A stretch of DNA of 64,000 nucleotides from Mycoplasma suis str. Illinois (GCF_000179035.2 NC_015155.1:62001-126000); one strand, 5' to 3'; counted from the stretch's first letter, positions 20,853 through 31,369 are shown. The notes: a model not told the origin generated them from the letters alone. Numbers and translations: made by a program.

Positions 20853-21416
20853 ATGGTAGGAGTTACTAAATTATTAGGAGTGGCTGCAGCCGTAGTATCT
20901 ATTGGAACTGTTGGGAGTGGTATTTATTTAGGTAATTTACCTAGAGATAGGGTTAAGTTAGAAGGACCTCAAAAATTTGATAATGTAGTTTGAGAACATA
21001 TCTCAATAGGAGAAAATGGAGAAAAACTGAATGGTAAATATGAAAAACAATGTTGAAGACAACTTAGAGAAGTATTTAGTACAAGTATTGTTCTAAATAC
21101 AGAAGAATTTGAACAACCAAAGAGTGAACATGATTCAGAAGAAGGAATCCAATTTGGCTGTGGTTATTGAGCAAATAATATTGGAAATTTAAATAGACCT
21201 CAAGAGATATTTAGGGGAAATAAAGGAGAAGTTAATGATTTATTGAAAGGTTCAATTTTTGAAAAGAAAGTAGAAAATACTTCTCCTGAAGCTCAACAAC
21301 AAGAAGCTAAGTGAACTTTTGGAGAGAATGGTAATAAGGGAGAATGTAATCAAAAAGATTTGGGAGGTGGAAAAATAGAAATAGTTTGCCAAAAGATTGA
21401 AAATCAAATCACTTAA
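20853..21416 (+). CDS. 4C protein, subgroup A, intact
   Basis: 187 aa, the intact sister of the flanking phase-OFF genes: MVGVTKLLGVAAAVVSIGTV then GSGIYLGN, where the others have the G run. Here GGGAGTGGT codes the glycines without a homopolymer. Cysteines at residues 67 (KQCWRQL), 103 (FGCGYW), 165 (GECNQK) and 179 (IVCQK). EIFRGNKGEV between C2 and C3 is conserved in all three A members. 22 bp after the first member. Confidence 0.8.
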
Positions 21417-21451
21417 GTTTTTTAAGCATTCACTAAAATTCCTAAGGTAAT

Positions 21452-22080
21452 ATGTTAGGACTTACTAAGTTTTTAGGAATTGCTGCAGCAATAGTATCTG
21501 CTGGAGCTGTCGGGGGGGCGTTCTATTGAGTAGTAATTTAAATAGAGGTCTTATGACCTCTAATTACTCTAAGATGGTTGGAACATCACTGTGAGAGCAC
21601 ATTTCTATTGGAGATGAAGATGATGCTTCCAAGGGAAGCAACGGAACATTTAGTAAACAATGTCAAAGAAAAGTATTTAAGGGATTAGAAATGACTGAAG
21701 AACTTCAAAGTCAAATTAATGAATATGGTAGAGAAGTTGTTTTGGGAGAATCAATAAGACAACAAAAGGAAGAAAAAGCTTATGAAGGAAATATTGAAGA
21801 TGGTTGTGGTTCTTGAGCAGATAATATAGGAGATTTAAGTAAACAACAAGAAATATTTAGAGGTGAAGAATCAGAAGTATATAAGTTATTAGAAGATACT
21901 CAAATATTGAAAAAGAGAGAAACAGGAAGTGCAAGAGAATGAAAAATTGGAAGTGGTGTATGTACTCAAGAAAGTCTAGGAAACAATAGAATAGAAATTA
22001 TTTGTCAAAGAACTTCAACACAAGAAACTCAAGAAGGAGAAAGAGGACAACAAACTTCAGGAACAGAACACTCTAAATAA
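21452..22080 (+). CDS. 4C protein, subgroup A, phase OFF (G7 run)
   Basis: ATG at 21452 gives MLGLTKFLGIAAAIVSAGAV and then a run of seven G at 21512 that shifts the frame to TAA at 21539 (29 codons). With eight G the frame reads GGGVLLSSNLNRGL and stays open to TAA at 22078, about 209 aa. Cysteines: KQCQRK, DGCGSW, GVCTQE and IICQR. The C-terminal tail is Gln/Glu/Thr-rich. Note that this gene needs G8 while the first A gene needs G9. Confidence 0.75.
21512..21518 (+). repeat. G7 homopolymer, out of frame
   Basis: Seven G after GCTGTC in the N-terminal Gly segment of the third A gene. One added G opens the full reading frame. Confidence 0.9.
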
Positions 22081-22081
22081 A

Positions 22082-22128
22082 TTAATTCTTAGAAAAAAGA
22101 CCCTTAGGGGTCTTTTAGAAAGAATTAA
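22082..22128 (+). terminator. Nested hairpin after the A cluster
   Basis: Inner stem AAAAGACCC / GGGTCTTTT (22095-22116, loop TTAG) with the 3' arm ending in T4, inside outer arms TTAATTCTT (22082) and AAGAATTAA (22120). Position right after the last A gene fits a terminator. Confidence 0.65.
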
Positions 22129-22158
22129 CTTAAAAATTAATTAGTAAAGGGACAAATT

Positions 22159-22458
22159 ATGAGAAGAAGTAGTTTCGAAAGACAAGCTGACGCTAATTAT
22201 AGGTGAATTCGGAATTGAAATAGAAGAAACACAATAAGGTTTTTTAGAGCAATGAGATTAATAAAAAGGTATTCTGGTAAGTCATGATACAGAAAACCTT
22301 TTTATTATTACAAGACTTGAGGAACTAAGTATTATAGATATAGACCTCCTAGAAGTTATACCTACTATGACTTTAGACCTAAAAAGAGTTATAGTAGTTA
22401 TAAATTAAGAAAGCCACGTTATAAGTCTTATAAAACAGGTAGATACGTAACTTATTAG
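22159..22458 (+). CDS. Small, strongly basic Tyr/Arg/Lys-rich protein
   Basis: 99 aa, ATG at 22159 to TAG at 22456, containing five TGA Trp codons and therefore invisible under the standard code. Begins MRRSSFERQADANYRWI and continues with tracts such as NRRNTIRFFRAMRLIKRYS, YRKPFYYYKT and YYRYRPPRSYTYYDF. About a third of the residues are Arg or Lys and about a fifth Tyr; there are no Cys. It does not have the 4C layout. The composition suggests binding of nucleic acid or another polyanion, but I recognise no family. It stands alone between the A and B clusters. Confidence 0.65.
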
Positions 22459-22632
22459 TAATAAGACTTATCTAGAAGTCTTATAGCTAGTTAGAAATTA
22501 TTTATTTTTCTAGTTCCAAAAAATAAGAAATTAGGTATTTATTATAATTTAAAAAATTTGTCTTATTTTTTTGGAAAATGAATGTAAGTTTTCAGTTAGT
22601 TAGCTTTTAAAGCTAACTTGATTAACTAGAAA
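22459..22632. promoter_or_regulatory. Intergenic region with putative promoter of the B cluster
   Basis: 174 bp without a gene. It holds TATAAT at 22543-22548 (a -10 match about 85 bp before the first B gene), a pair of near-complementary arms TTCCAAAAAATAAG and CTTATTTTTTTGGAA around it, and the hairpin GTTAGCTTT/AAAGCTAAC shortly before the ATG. No -35 is convincing. Confidence 0.4.
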
Positions 22633-23747
22633 ATGATAGGGACAGCTACCTGAGCAAAAATAGCCTTAGCTATTTTTTCTTTGGGCGGAGCTGCCGGTGG
22701 AACTTATATTTATAAAAATTTTTCCCCAAATAATGGTTTGGATGAGAAGCAAGAGCCTGCTTCTAGAGAAAGAAGAAGTACTGGAGGACATGATTCAGCA
22801 AGTTCAGGAACTCCTGAAGTTTCTGCATCTCAAAGAGTTCAAGGAGAGGGAACTTCTACCACTCCAAGCGTAGATACAAGCCCAACAAATCAAGAGGTTA
22901 CTCAAACTGGTAGTGAAGTTTCTGTAACAGATACTCAGAGATCTGATAGTTTTGAAGCATCTCAAGCAGAAGGAGCAGATAATTCTTTAAATGGCGCTCA
23001 ACAACAAAATCCTAATTCTGAAACTTCTAACGATAATGCGAATGTTTCTGAAGGGCAAACTTCAGAAGTTTCAGATTTAAGTCAATCTAGAGATCCTAGC
23101 ACAACTTCGTTAGAACCATCTTCAGAACAAGTAAGTTCAAATTCTGGAGAAGGAGAACCTCAATTACCTACCACCCAAGAAGGAAATTCTAGAAATGATC
23201 AAGTCGTTGAACAACAACCAGAAAGTACTTCCGCGCCTTCTTCTCAAATTTCTACAAATGATGGAATTCAAACTAATGATTCCACATCAGCAATAACTAA
23301 TGGAGGTTATAGTGGAAGACAAGTCGATAAAAAAACATTTGGAGAAAATGGAAAAAATCAAAACATAAATGGTGAGTACATAATTTCCAGAGAAGAAGGT
23401 TCAAATAATACTATTTGTTCGAAAATTAGTGGAGGAGAGGAGGAAGGAGCAAAAGTTGGAGAAGAATGTAATGCAACAGTATCTCAGAACTTAAATAGCC
23501 TAGAGAATAAAGAAAAATAAGAGTTTGACTTAAGACAGAAAACAAGGAAAATGCTAAGGAAATTTTGAAAGGATTACAAGTTATTTCCTCAGATGAAAAT
23601 TGATTTTCTGGCGAAAGAAAGGAAATAAATGTGAATTTTGATTTAGTTGGAACATTGATTTGTAAGCTTTCAGAAAATAATTCAGATTCAGGAAATAATG
23701 GAGTTACTGTAAGTTGTTATTCAAAAAATTTAGAAACATCTTCTTAG
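22633..23747 (+). pseudogene. 4C protein, subgroup B, frameshifted near the C-terminal domain
   Basis: N-terminus MIGTATWAKIALAIFSLGGAAGG, then a Ser/Glu/Gln/Asn/Thr-rich linker of about 190 residues. As sequenced it stops at TAA 23518 (295 aa) after C1 (TICSKI) and C2 (EECNATV). One extra A in the A5 run at 23513 would continue as VWLKTENKENAKEILKGLQ to C3 (LICKLS), C4 (VSCYSK) and TAG at 23745, about 371 aa, type 1. A real frameshift, an A-tract switch or a sequencing error are all possible. First gene of a tight B series. Confidence 0.75.
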
Positions 23748-23752
23748 AGTAA

Positions 23753-24448
23753 ATGTTTGCAGTAGCTACTTGGGCAAAGATTGCCCTAGCTATTGTTTCT
23801 TTTGGGAGTGCAGCTGGAGGAACTTATTTAGTTAAAAGTAGTTCTTATGGCACAAATTCAGTGAATTCGACTGAAAAGCAATGATTAAGTCCGAGAGATG
23901 ACGAAAAAGTATATGTTACTGGAAATAATGGACAACTCGCACTTTCAAATCCTGAAAATCCTTCAATAACAGATAGTAGAGATACATCAACATTGTCTAG
24001 AGGGGCAAATGGAAGTAGAGGTAATGGAAAGAAAACTTTTGGAAAAATAGGACAAGATTCAGATATAAATGGAGAATATATTTTGTCTGGTGGAGATAAT
24101 TCTGAAGGAGATATTTGCATGACTATTAGTAAAGGGGCTGATGGAGAAAAATGTAATTCAACAATTTCTTCTAAGGTTTCAGAAATAGAAAAGAGTGGTA
24201 AGAAATTCAGATTATGGTTGAAGACAGAAAATAAAGAACATGCTGGATATGTTCTGAAAGGATTAGGTTTTGAAAATAAAGGAAATAATGAAGATGCTAA
24301 TAAGTGATTTGAGAGTAAAGATTCAATTGAAGTGACTCTAAATTTTGATACATTAACTTGTCAGTTAACAGATAAAACAACTTCATCTACTGAAGTTAAA
24401 GAAGTGAATGTAAGTTGTTTCAATAAACAAGAAGGAGTTACTACTTAA
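23753..24448 (+). CDS. 4C protein, subgroup B
   Basis: 231 aa, 5 bp after the previous gene. N-terminus MFAVATWAKIALAIVSFGSA then AGGTYLVKSS. The linker is short (about residues 37-95). Type 1 C-terminus: C1 in DICMTI (122), C2 in EKCNST (134), LWLKTENKEHAGYVLKGLGF, C3 in LTCQLT (203) and C4 in VSCFNK (222). KTFGKIGQDSDINGEYILS before C1 is a motif shared by many B members. Confidence 0.82.
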
Positions 24449-24452
24449 TTAA

Positions 24453-25481
24453 ATGTTTGGTTTAGCCACTTGGACAAAAATAGCGATATCTATAGTTTCT
24501 TTTGGTGGAGCTGCCGGAGGTACTTATTTTCTTAAGGGAGTTAATTCAAATATTTCTTCAGAAGAAAAACTAAGCGATAAAAAAGATCCGGAAATTACCC
24601 CTCAAGCAGAGGACGTAGGAGATCAGAAAAAGATAATTATTGGAGGATCTTCTAAACAACAAATTGAGCCACGAGATCAAAGAAATGAAGGTGAAGTAAA
24701 TCAAAAATCTGATGTTCATACGGAAGGAAAGGAAACTGAAAAAACCTCTCCTTTAACTGAAACTAAAAATTCAGTAGAAGAAACAAGTGAAGATATTTCT
24801 TCAGAAATTCCCTCAACATCAACTTCTTCTGACGGTAATTCTCTGAGAGAAACTGATTCACTTTCTGTTCAAGGACAATTAGGAAATAATGTTGATTACA
24901 GTCGAGAAGTTAGTGCAGCATCTGAAATTTCAGAAACAAGCCAACAACAAACAATTAATCAAGATGATTCATCTTTAAGAATGCAGTCAGATGAATCACG
25001 AATAAATAATGGAAACTATAGTGGTAGAAGATCAGAATCAAAAATATTTGGAGAAGGAAATAGTCCTGATTCACAAATATCAGGAGAATATATGTTATTG
25101 TCCGGAAATTCCTCAAATGAAGGGAGTATGGGCAATATTTGTTCAAAAATTACTTCAGGAGTTGGAGAATATACAACTAGCGAAGAATGTCAAAAAATGG
25201 TTAATGAAAACTTAAAGGAATCTGAAGAGGATAAGAATAATGTAAGAATTTGGTTGAAAACTGGAAATAAAAAACATGCTGAAAAAATTTTGAAAGTATT
25301 GGAAGTGAACAATTCAGGAGATAAGTGATTTGATGGAGAGAATCCAATAAAAGTTACTTTTAGTATTTTTGGAAATTTAACTTGCAAATTATCTGAAGTA
25401 AATGGAGAAGCAAATAATCAGGAAGTTACTGTTAGTTGCCTTTTGGCAACTACAGATAATTTAGTGGAAACTTCTACTTAG
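24453..25481 (+). CDS. 4C protein, subgroup B, long linker
   Basis: 342 aa. N-terminus MFGLATWTKIAISIVSFGGA then AGGTYFLKG. The linker (about residues 38-190) is rich in Glu, Ser, Thr, Asn and Gln. Type 1 domain: NICSKI, EECQKM, VRIWLKTGNKKHAEKILK, LTCKLS and VSCLLA, with the IFGEGNSPDSQISGEYML motif before C1. AGTTGCC-TTTT-GGCAACT at C4 is a perfect in-gene hairpin. 4 bp after the previous gene. Confidence 0.83.
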
Positions 25482-25484
25482 TAA

Positions 25485-26537
25485 ATGTTTGGGACAGCTA
25501 CTTGAGTAAAAATAGCTCTGGCTATTGTTTCTTTCGGGAGTGCAGCTGGAGGAACTTACTTAATTAAAAATCGCGTTAATGAAGAAGAAATTACAAAAAA
25601 ACAAAATCCCGATACTTTAAAAAAAGAGGCTTTAGATTCCGGAGATGGTTCTGAAGAAAAGCGAACAATTACTCAAGATGTAAGTGCTAACACCGAAGAT
25701 ACAGAAAAGAGAGAACAAGATTCACATACTTCTTCTCCGGAGCAAGATGATAATGTTAGTTCTACATCTTCTTCAGAACCTAAAAATGAAGAGTTAGGAG
25801 ATAATTCTGAAAGTACTTCAAGATCTGATACGAATCAAGTAGATTCTTCCCTTCAAGGCCAAAGCGATGGAAAAGGAGGAGCAGAAAACTCACAAGATGT
25901 TTTAAGTACTACTAGTACTAATGCAGATCAATTAAGTGAAAAAGACAGTTTAAAGGAGCAAGATACTGAAAATAGAGAAGTTGAGAGCTCATCTTCAAGC
26001 ACTCAATCATTAGTACAATCCTCTCCAGATTCTTCAGGAGAAGGAATGCAATCCGAAAGATTGTCTATAACTTCAGAAAACTATAGATCAGGTTCAGAAT
26101 TTAGAAAAACCACTTTCGGTGAAGGGGGAAGAGCTAATACTGACATCTCTGGAGAATATATTCTTTTGTCAGGTGATGATTCTGGATCATCAGGGAGAAA
26201 AGATATTTGTTCATTAATTAAAGAGGGAGTTGGGGAAGAACAAAGTGAGGAAGAATGTAAGCAGTGAGTTTCTCAAAAATTAGGAAATGAAGAGCAAAAG
26301 AAGAATTTAAGAATATGGTTTAAGACAAAAGATAAAAAACATAGTAAAGAAATTTTGGAAGGATTGTTTGTAAATAATTCAAGTGGTAAATGATTTGAAG
26401 ATAATTCTGAAATAGAAGTAACTTTTGGAGTTGGAGATACATTAACTTGTAAACAATCTGAAGTTACTTCAGATTCAAGTAATCAAGAATTTACCGTTAG
26501 TTGTTACCAAAAGGTAACAACAGAATTAACTACTTAA
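25485..26537 (+). CDS. 4C protein, subgroup B, long linker
   Basis: 350 aa, 3 bp after the previous gene. MFGTATWVKIALAIVSFGSA then AGGTYLIKN. The linker of about 160 residues is Ser/Glu/Asp/Gln-rich with STTSTNAD and SSSSSTQS-like runs. Type 1: DICSLI, EECKQW, LRIWFKTKDKKHSKEILEGL, LTCKQS, VSCYQK. The reading frame crosses several TGA Trp codons including the one at 26265 after C2. Confidence 0.83.
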
Positions 26538-26540
26538 TAA

Positions 26541-27125
26541 ATGTTCGGATCAGCTACATTAGCAAAAATATCTATAGTTGTACTTTCATTAGGAGGAGCT
26601 TTTGGAGGGAAATATCTTATAAGTAAATTTCAAGATTCTTTAGAAACTAGAGTAACAAAAAATAAAGATACTTATTCACGACCTAGTGAGAATAAAAAAT
26701 TCGGAAATAATGGACAAGCAGATGAAAGAATATTTGGAGAGTACGTACTCTCCAATGGAGAAAACAATAATGTTTGTTTCAATATTGAGAAAGGTGTTGG
26801 ATCTCAAATTGAGGATTCTAAGTGTAAGGAAAAAGTTTCAAACAATTTAAAAGATGAACAGAATAAAAAGGATTTGAGAATATGACTAAGAGTTGTTGAT
26901 GTTAAAGATGTTGGAATAGTTTTGAAGGGATTGGGAGCCTCAAATAAAAAAGATGAATGATTTAAGAGTAGTTCAACAGAAGTAACTTTCAATTCAGAAA
27001 TATTGACATGTAAGTTAGATGAAAAAAATCCTTACAACCCTAAAGAAGTCGTTATTAGTTGTTATTTTGATAAAGAAAGAGAATTATCAGAAGCAAGTTG
27101 AAATGTTCTTCAACAAATTATCTAA
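26541..27125 (+). CDS. 4C protein, subgroup B, no long linker
   Basis: 194 aa. MFGSATLAKISIVVLSLGGA then FGGKYLISK. Only about 25 residues separate the anchor from KKFGNNGQADERIFGEYVLS, so this is near the minimal B form. Type 1: NVCFNI, SKCKEK, IWLRVVDVKDVGIVLKGLG, LTCKLD, ISCYFD. The tail after C4 is longer than usual (about 20 residues). It contains the 22-bp perfect palindrome at 26734. Confidence 0.82.
26734..26755. repeat. 22-bp perfect palindrome within a 4C gene
   Basis: TTGGAGAGTAC followed directly by GTACTCTCCAA, no loop. It encodes the FGEYVLS motif, so the palindrome is coding. Confidence 0.85.
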
Positions 27126-27128
27126 AGA

Positions 27129-27662
27129 ATGTTTGGAGCATCTACTTGAGCAAAAATAGCTTTAGTTGTAGTTTCATTGGGTGGAGCTGCTAGTGGTGGA
27201 ACTTATTTAATGAAAAATAATCCTTTTAATTTGTTGGGTGAAAGTTCAAAAACTTTAGATTCCAATATATTTGGTGGTTATATTATTTCCGTTGGAAATA
27301 AGGATAGTAATATTTGCTCAGTAATTTCTGAAGGTATAGAGGTAAAAAGGGAAGATAAAGAATTGTGCGAAAAGAAAATAATGTCAATTTCAGGAAATAA
27401 CGAAAGAAATAGAAAGAATTTCAGGTTGTGATTAAAAACTTGAAATTCAGATGATGTGAAAACTATTTTGAGTTTCTTGGGAGTTTCTAGTAAAGAAAAT
27501 GAATGATTCAGCAAAAAAGATTCCACAGAATTAACTTACAAATATGAAACTTGGGGATGTAAATTAGACGAAAAGAATACTCAAGATCCTAGAGAGGTTG
27601 AAGTTTCTTGCTTTTCAAATAAAGATAAGAAATTATCAGAAACTAGTTGAAAAACTCTTTAA
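27129..27662 (+). CDS. 4C protein, subgroup B, minimal form
   Basis: 177 aa, 3 bp after the previous gene. MFGASTWAKIALVVVSLGGA then ASGGTYLMKN, followed almost at once by the IFGGYIISVG motif, with hardly any linker. Type 1: NICSVI, ELCEKK, RLWLKTWNSDDVKTILSFL, WGCKLD (Gly instead of Thr before C3), VSCFSN. Closest to the gene just upstream in its C-terminal tail (KLSETSWKTL against ELSEASWNVL). Confidence 0.82.
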
Positions 27663-27680
27663 CAATTACCTATTTAGTAG

Positions 27681-28547
27681 ATGATTTAAGCAACTACTTT
27701 ATCTAAGATAGTTCTAGCTGTAGTTTCCTTCGGCGGAGCTGCCGGTGGAACTTACTTAATTAAAAATAGTTCAAGTTCCTCTGACTTACCAACAGAATTG
27801 AAAGAGTCTGTTGAAAATCCCAGAACAACAAAGAATAGTATTGCTGGTGATGTTGGAAATCCGTCTTCTCAAGATAAAAGGGATTTAATGGGTTCTGTTT
27901 CTTCAGAAGGATCTGCAGAAAATCCAAAAGTATCCGATAATGAAGAAGGAAATTTAAAAAAACAAGAAGATCCTAATTCATCTTCAACAGATGAATCTGT
28001 TCCTAAACTTTCAGGTTTAGTTGAAGGTTCGGTAGATTCCGAACAAATCCCTCAAGTATTATCTGAACAATCAAATGTAAATCCTCAAACTTCAGAAAAA
28101 TCAAAAGAAGATTCAGTGACAACTGTAAGCAAAAGAACTTATTCGCCGAAAGTTATTAGAGAAACAATCAATTTACAAGAAGGTGCGGGAGAAAATTTTT
28201 CTTGTGACAGATGATATGAAAATAGAGATTCTTCTGAATCTGTAGGTTCTCTAGATTGCAAAAACTTATTTGACTCAGTTTGAAAAGATAAATTAGGACA
28301 AAAACCAAAAAGTTTGATATTAGTTACAAAGGAACAATTGAGTAGTAATTTGTTTGGAGATAGTTTGCAGATTTCTTCAACAATTGAAGAATCATTAAGT
28401 AAATCCGAAGGATTGAAAGTTAATGATATGGTGTGCAAGAATAAGGGAAATCTTGAGGATGGAAGAATTATTATTGCTTGCTTTTCTGAAGAAAATCAAC
28501 AGTCATTAGAGCCTGACTTAGAAGTTCTTCGTCAACTTCCAATTTAG
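27681..28547 (+). pseudogene. 4C protein, subgroup B anchor with type 2 domain, stop at codon 3
   Basis: The only ATG in the expected place (27681) reads ATG ATT TAA, where the paralogues have ATG TTT GGA. Downstream the frame is fully open: ATTLSKIVLAVVSFGGAAGG anchor, Ser/Glu/Asn-rich linker, then a type 2 domain with FSCDRW, LDCKNL, MVCKNK and IACFSE, ending at TAG 28545. No ATG, GTG or TTG start precedes the anchor, so either the copy is silenced by a nonsense codon or a non-standard start is used. A TTG at 27798 would give an anchor-less protein. Confidence 0.65.
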
Positions 28548-28554
28548 TTAAGGA

Positions 28555-29301
28555 ATGTTTACGGCTTCTGCCTGAGTCAAAATAGTTCTGGCTGCAGTCT
28601 CCTTTGGAGGAGCTGCAGGAGGAACTTACTTAATTAAAAATAGTTCAGATAATTATTCTGAAAATCATTCAGCAAGTTCACCAAATCAAAGAGATAATGA
28701 GATGTCACTAAAAATGAATCCAGAAGAAGGAATTAAGAACGATGAAAAAGGTTTGAATCCTCAAAAAGAATTACAGGGAGTCCCTAAAGATTCTTCTTTA
28801 AATTCAGAAAATATTTTGCAGGAACCTCTAGTAGATTCTTTTGTTTCACAAGATTTAAGTGAACAGACAGAACAAGTAGATGTAATTACTAGAGAAGAAA
28901 GAGAAACAGTTAGTTCTCGAAAAATTATTGCAGAAACAATTAATTATTGAGAAAAAGAAGGAGGGAAAAAGGAATTAACTTGTGATCGATGATATGAGTT
29001 TGGCTCAAATAATCAAGAAACTTTAGAGAGTAATGAGTGCGAATCTCTATTTAATAGTGTTTGAAAAAATAGAGAAGAAAAACCTGAAAAGATATTAGTT
29101 GTAAAGGGAGAAAAATTAGTTAACGTATTAGTTCGACTTGATGAATCATTGATGACTAAAGAAACTACAGATATTAGTAAAGAATTAAAGACAGGATTAA
29201 GAATTAATGGCGGTGAAATGTCATGTTTGGAAAAAGGAAATATAGATGAAGGGAGAATTCTTATAAATTGTTCTAGTGTTACAAGAACTTTAGAGACTTA
29301 A
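28555..29301 (+). CDS. 4C protein, subgroup B anchor with type 2 domain
   Basis: 248 aa. MFTASAWVKIVLAAVSFGGA then AGGTYLIKNSS. The type 2 domain resembles that of the preceding broken gene: (K/R)(V/I)IAETINYWEKEGG, LTCDRW, NECESL followed by FNSVWKN, ILVVKGEKLVNVLVRL, MSCLEK and INCSSV. The two form a pair that joins a B anchor to another C-terminal type, evidence that modules recombine. 7 bp after its neighbour. Confidence 0.82.
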
Positions 29302-29311
29302 AAGTTAAAAA

Positions 29312-30331
29312 ATGTTAGGAGCAGCTACCTGAGCTAAGTTGGGTTTAGTTATTTTTTCATTGGGTAGTGCAGCTGGAGGAACTTATTATTTTGGAGGTAA
29401 TTTAAGTGGAAATAAAAATATTCAAAGCTCTTCAGGAGAAGAAGGGAATAAAGAAGATACAAGTGTAAAAGGTAACCCTAATTCTTCTACTTCTGCAGAT
29501 ACTGATGAAGAGAAGAAAGATGAAAATTTACAGGGAAATTCTTTTCTGGGAGAGCCTAAAGAAAAAGATACTTCTCATTTATCTAGCGGCCCAGAAATCA
29601 CTGTTCCAAAAGAAAAACAAGATTTATCGCACCCTTCAGGGGTAGATTCAAATAATTTAGGAGTTTCAGATAATAATCACAATTCTGATGGAAATGAAGT
29701 TACAGAATTAGAACAATCAGGAATGAAATCTTCTGAATTACCTGAACAAACTCTATCAGTAAGTGATGATGAAAGATCGACCAATTTAACAGAAGATGGG
29801 AAAAAAGGAACTTCTGAAATCCAACAATCATTAGAAGGACATAATAGTGATACTCAAAGAGTTGAAGTTAGAGATCCAGTGGTTAGTGGATCAAGCGGAA
29901 GAACTAGTCAAAGAAGAATATTTGGTAATAATGGAGAGAAAGATACTTCAGTTTCTGCAGAATATGTTCTCTCTATGGGCGGAGATGAATCAGAAAATAA
30001 AAGAATTTGCGTAAAAGTTAATGGAGGAGAGGAAGAAGAACAAAAGCAATCAGAAGATTGCAATAAATTTGTAACTGAAAATCTAAAAGATGAAGAAAGT
30101 AATAAAACAAGAATATGAATAAAGTCTGGAAATAAAAATAGTGCAGAAAAAGTTCTAGAAGGTTTATTGAAAGATTCAAATCCAGAATTTAAGTGAGAAG
30201 ATAGTAAGAATCCTGTAAATGTGAATTTTCATTATGGACAATTAACTTGCAAATTAACTGAAAAAAGTAACTCTGAATTTATCGTTAATTGTTCTCCAAA
30301 ATCAGATGTAAGAGTTGAAGCAACAATCTAA
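29312..30331 (+). CDS. 4C protein, subgroup B, long linker
   Basis: 339 aa. MLGAATWAKLGLVIFSLGSA then AGGTYYFGG. The linker of about 150 residues is Ser/Glu/Asp/Asn-rich. RRIFGNNGEKDTSVSAEYVL precedes a type 1 domain: RICVKV, EDCNKF, RIWIKSGNKNSAEKVLEGL, LTCKLT, VNCSPK. 10 bp after the previous gene. Confidence 0.82.
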
Positions 30332-30335
30332 TTAA

Positions 30336-31310
30336 ATGTTTGGTTTAGCTACTTGAGCTAAACTGGGTTTAGTTATTTTTTCTTTGGGAGGAGTTGCTGG
30401 AGGAAGTTATGTGTTTGGAAGTGATTTTTTGAAAAAAGAAGGTGGATCCATTCAAGAAAAAAGCGCTTCAATACAACAAGGTGATGATCATTCTGAAAGA
30501 ACAGAACAAGGTAGTGTGAGTGAAGTTAGTTCTGGAAATTCAGATTCTTCAGTCGGGAAAGATACTTTAAAAGAAGAAAAATCTGAAGAAAAACAATTAA
30601 CTGAAAAAGTAGAGGGGGACTCTTCGAATACATCATTGACAACAAATGCAGAAAATAGTATTCCTTCTGTCACAGATCCTAAAGAAGTTAAAGGAGATTT
30701 AGAAAATAGAGGAGCAAATCATGAAGTTGGTGAAGAAAGTAAAAGCATTACTTTGACTCGGATTCAAGAGTCTACAGTAACTACTCAAAACAATCCTGAA
30801 AGTAAAGAACTTCATGAAACAACCTCCACAGATAACAATGACAATTTATCTTCAGAAAATGAAAGAAATGAAGGAATTTCAGTTCAAGGAGATGATCCTC
30901 AAGCTTCTGCAAGAACATATTTAAGTGGTAGAGAAAATACAGGTTATAGCTTTGAAGAAGGAATAACTGGAGAAGTTATTTTTCCTAAAAATTCTGTAGA
31001 AGAAAATTCGGAGGAAAAAATTTGTTTAAAGATAGAAAATGGTTCAGGAATAGAACAACCAAATTGCGAAAATTTTCATTCAGAAAATTCAAAAATATGA
31101 GTAAAAGTTAAAGAAAAAGAACATGTTAAAAAAATTTTTGAAAAATTAACAATTACATCTAGAAATGACAAATGATTTGAAGGTGAAGAAAAAAACACTT
31201 TGGATGTCGAATTCTTTTATAAAACCTTTACTTGCACTCTAACAAAAAAACCCGAAAATAATTCAGAATCAAAAGAATTTATTGTTAGTTGCGCAGAAAA
31301 ATCTAATTAA
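30336..31310 (+). CDS. 4C protein, subgroup B, last of the first array
   Basis: 324 aa. MFGLATWAKLGLVIFSLGGV then AGGSYVFGS; the first 60 bp are very similar to the preceding gene. Long acidic Ser/Glu/Asn/Thr linker. Type 1: KICLKI, PNCENF, IWVKVKEKEHVKKIFEKL, FTCTLT, VSCAEK. The C1-C2 gap is short. A hairpin follows before the restriction gene. Confidence 0.82.
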
Positions 31311-31325
31311 CCCAAATTTTTAGTT

Positions 31326-31369
31326 AGTTTTTCTATCTTTTCCCCAACGGGGAAAAATTTAGAAAAACT
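31326..31369 (+). terminator. Nested hairpin after the first B array
   Basis: Inner stem TTTTCCCC / GGGGAAAA (31338-31356, loop AAC) inside outer arms AGTTTTTCT and AGAAAAACT. It lies 15 bp after the stop of the last gene of the array. Confidence 0.65.

Noticed and set aside
22459-22632. tRNA or small RNA gene in the gap
   Set aside because: Hairpins are present but no cloverleaf, anticodon arm or CCA-proximal GTTCRAATC-like arm could be found.
28139-28438. - strand frame of 99 codons
   Set aside because: Antisense shadow of the cysteine domain of the gene at 27681.
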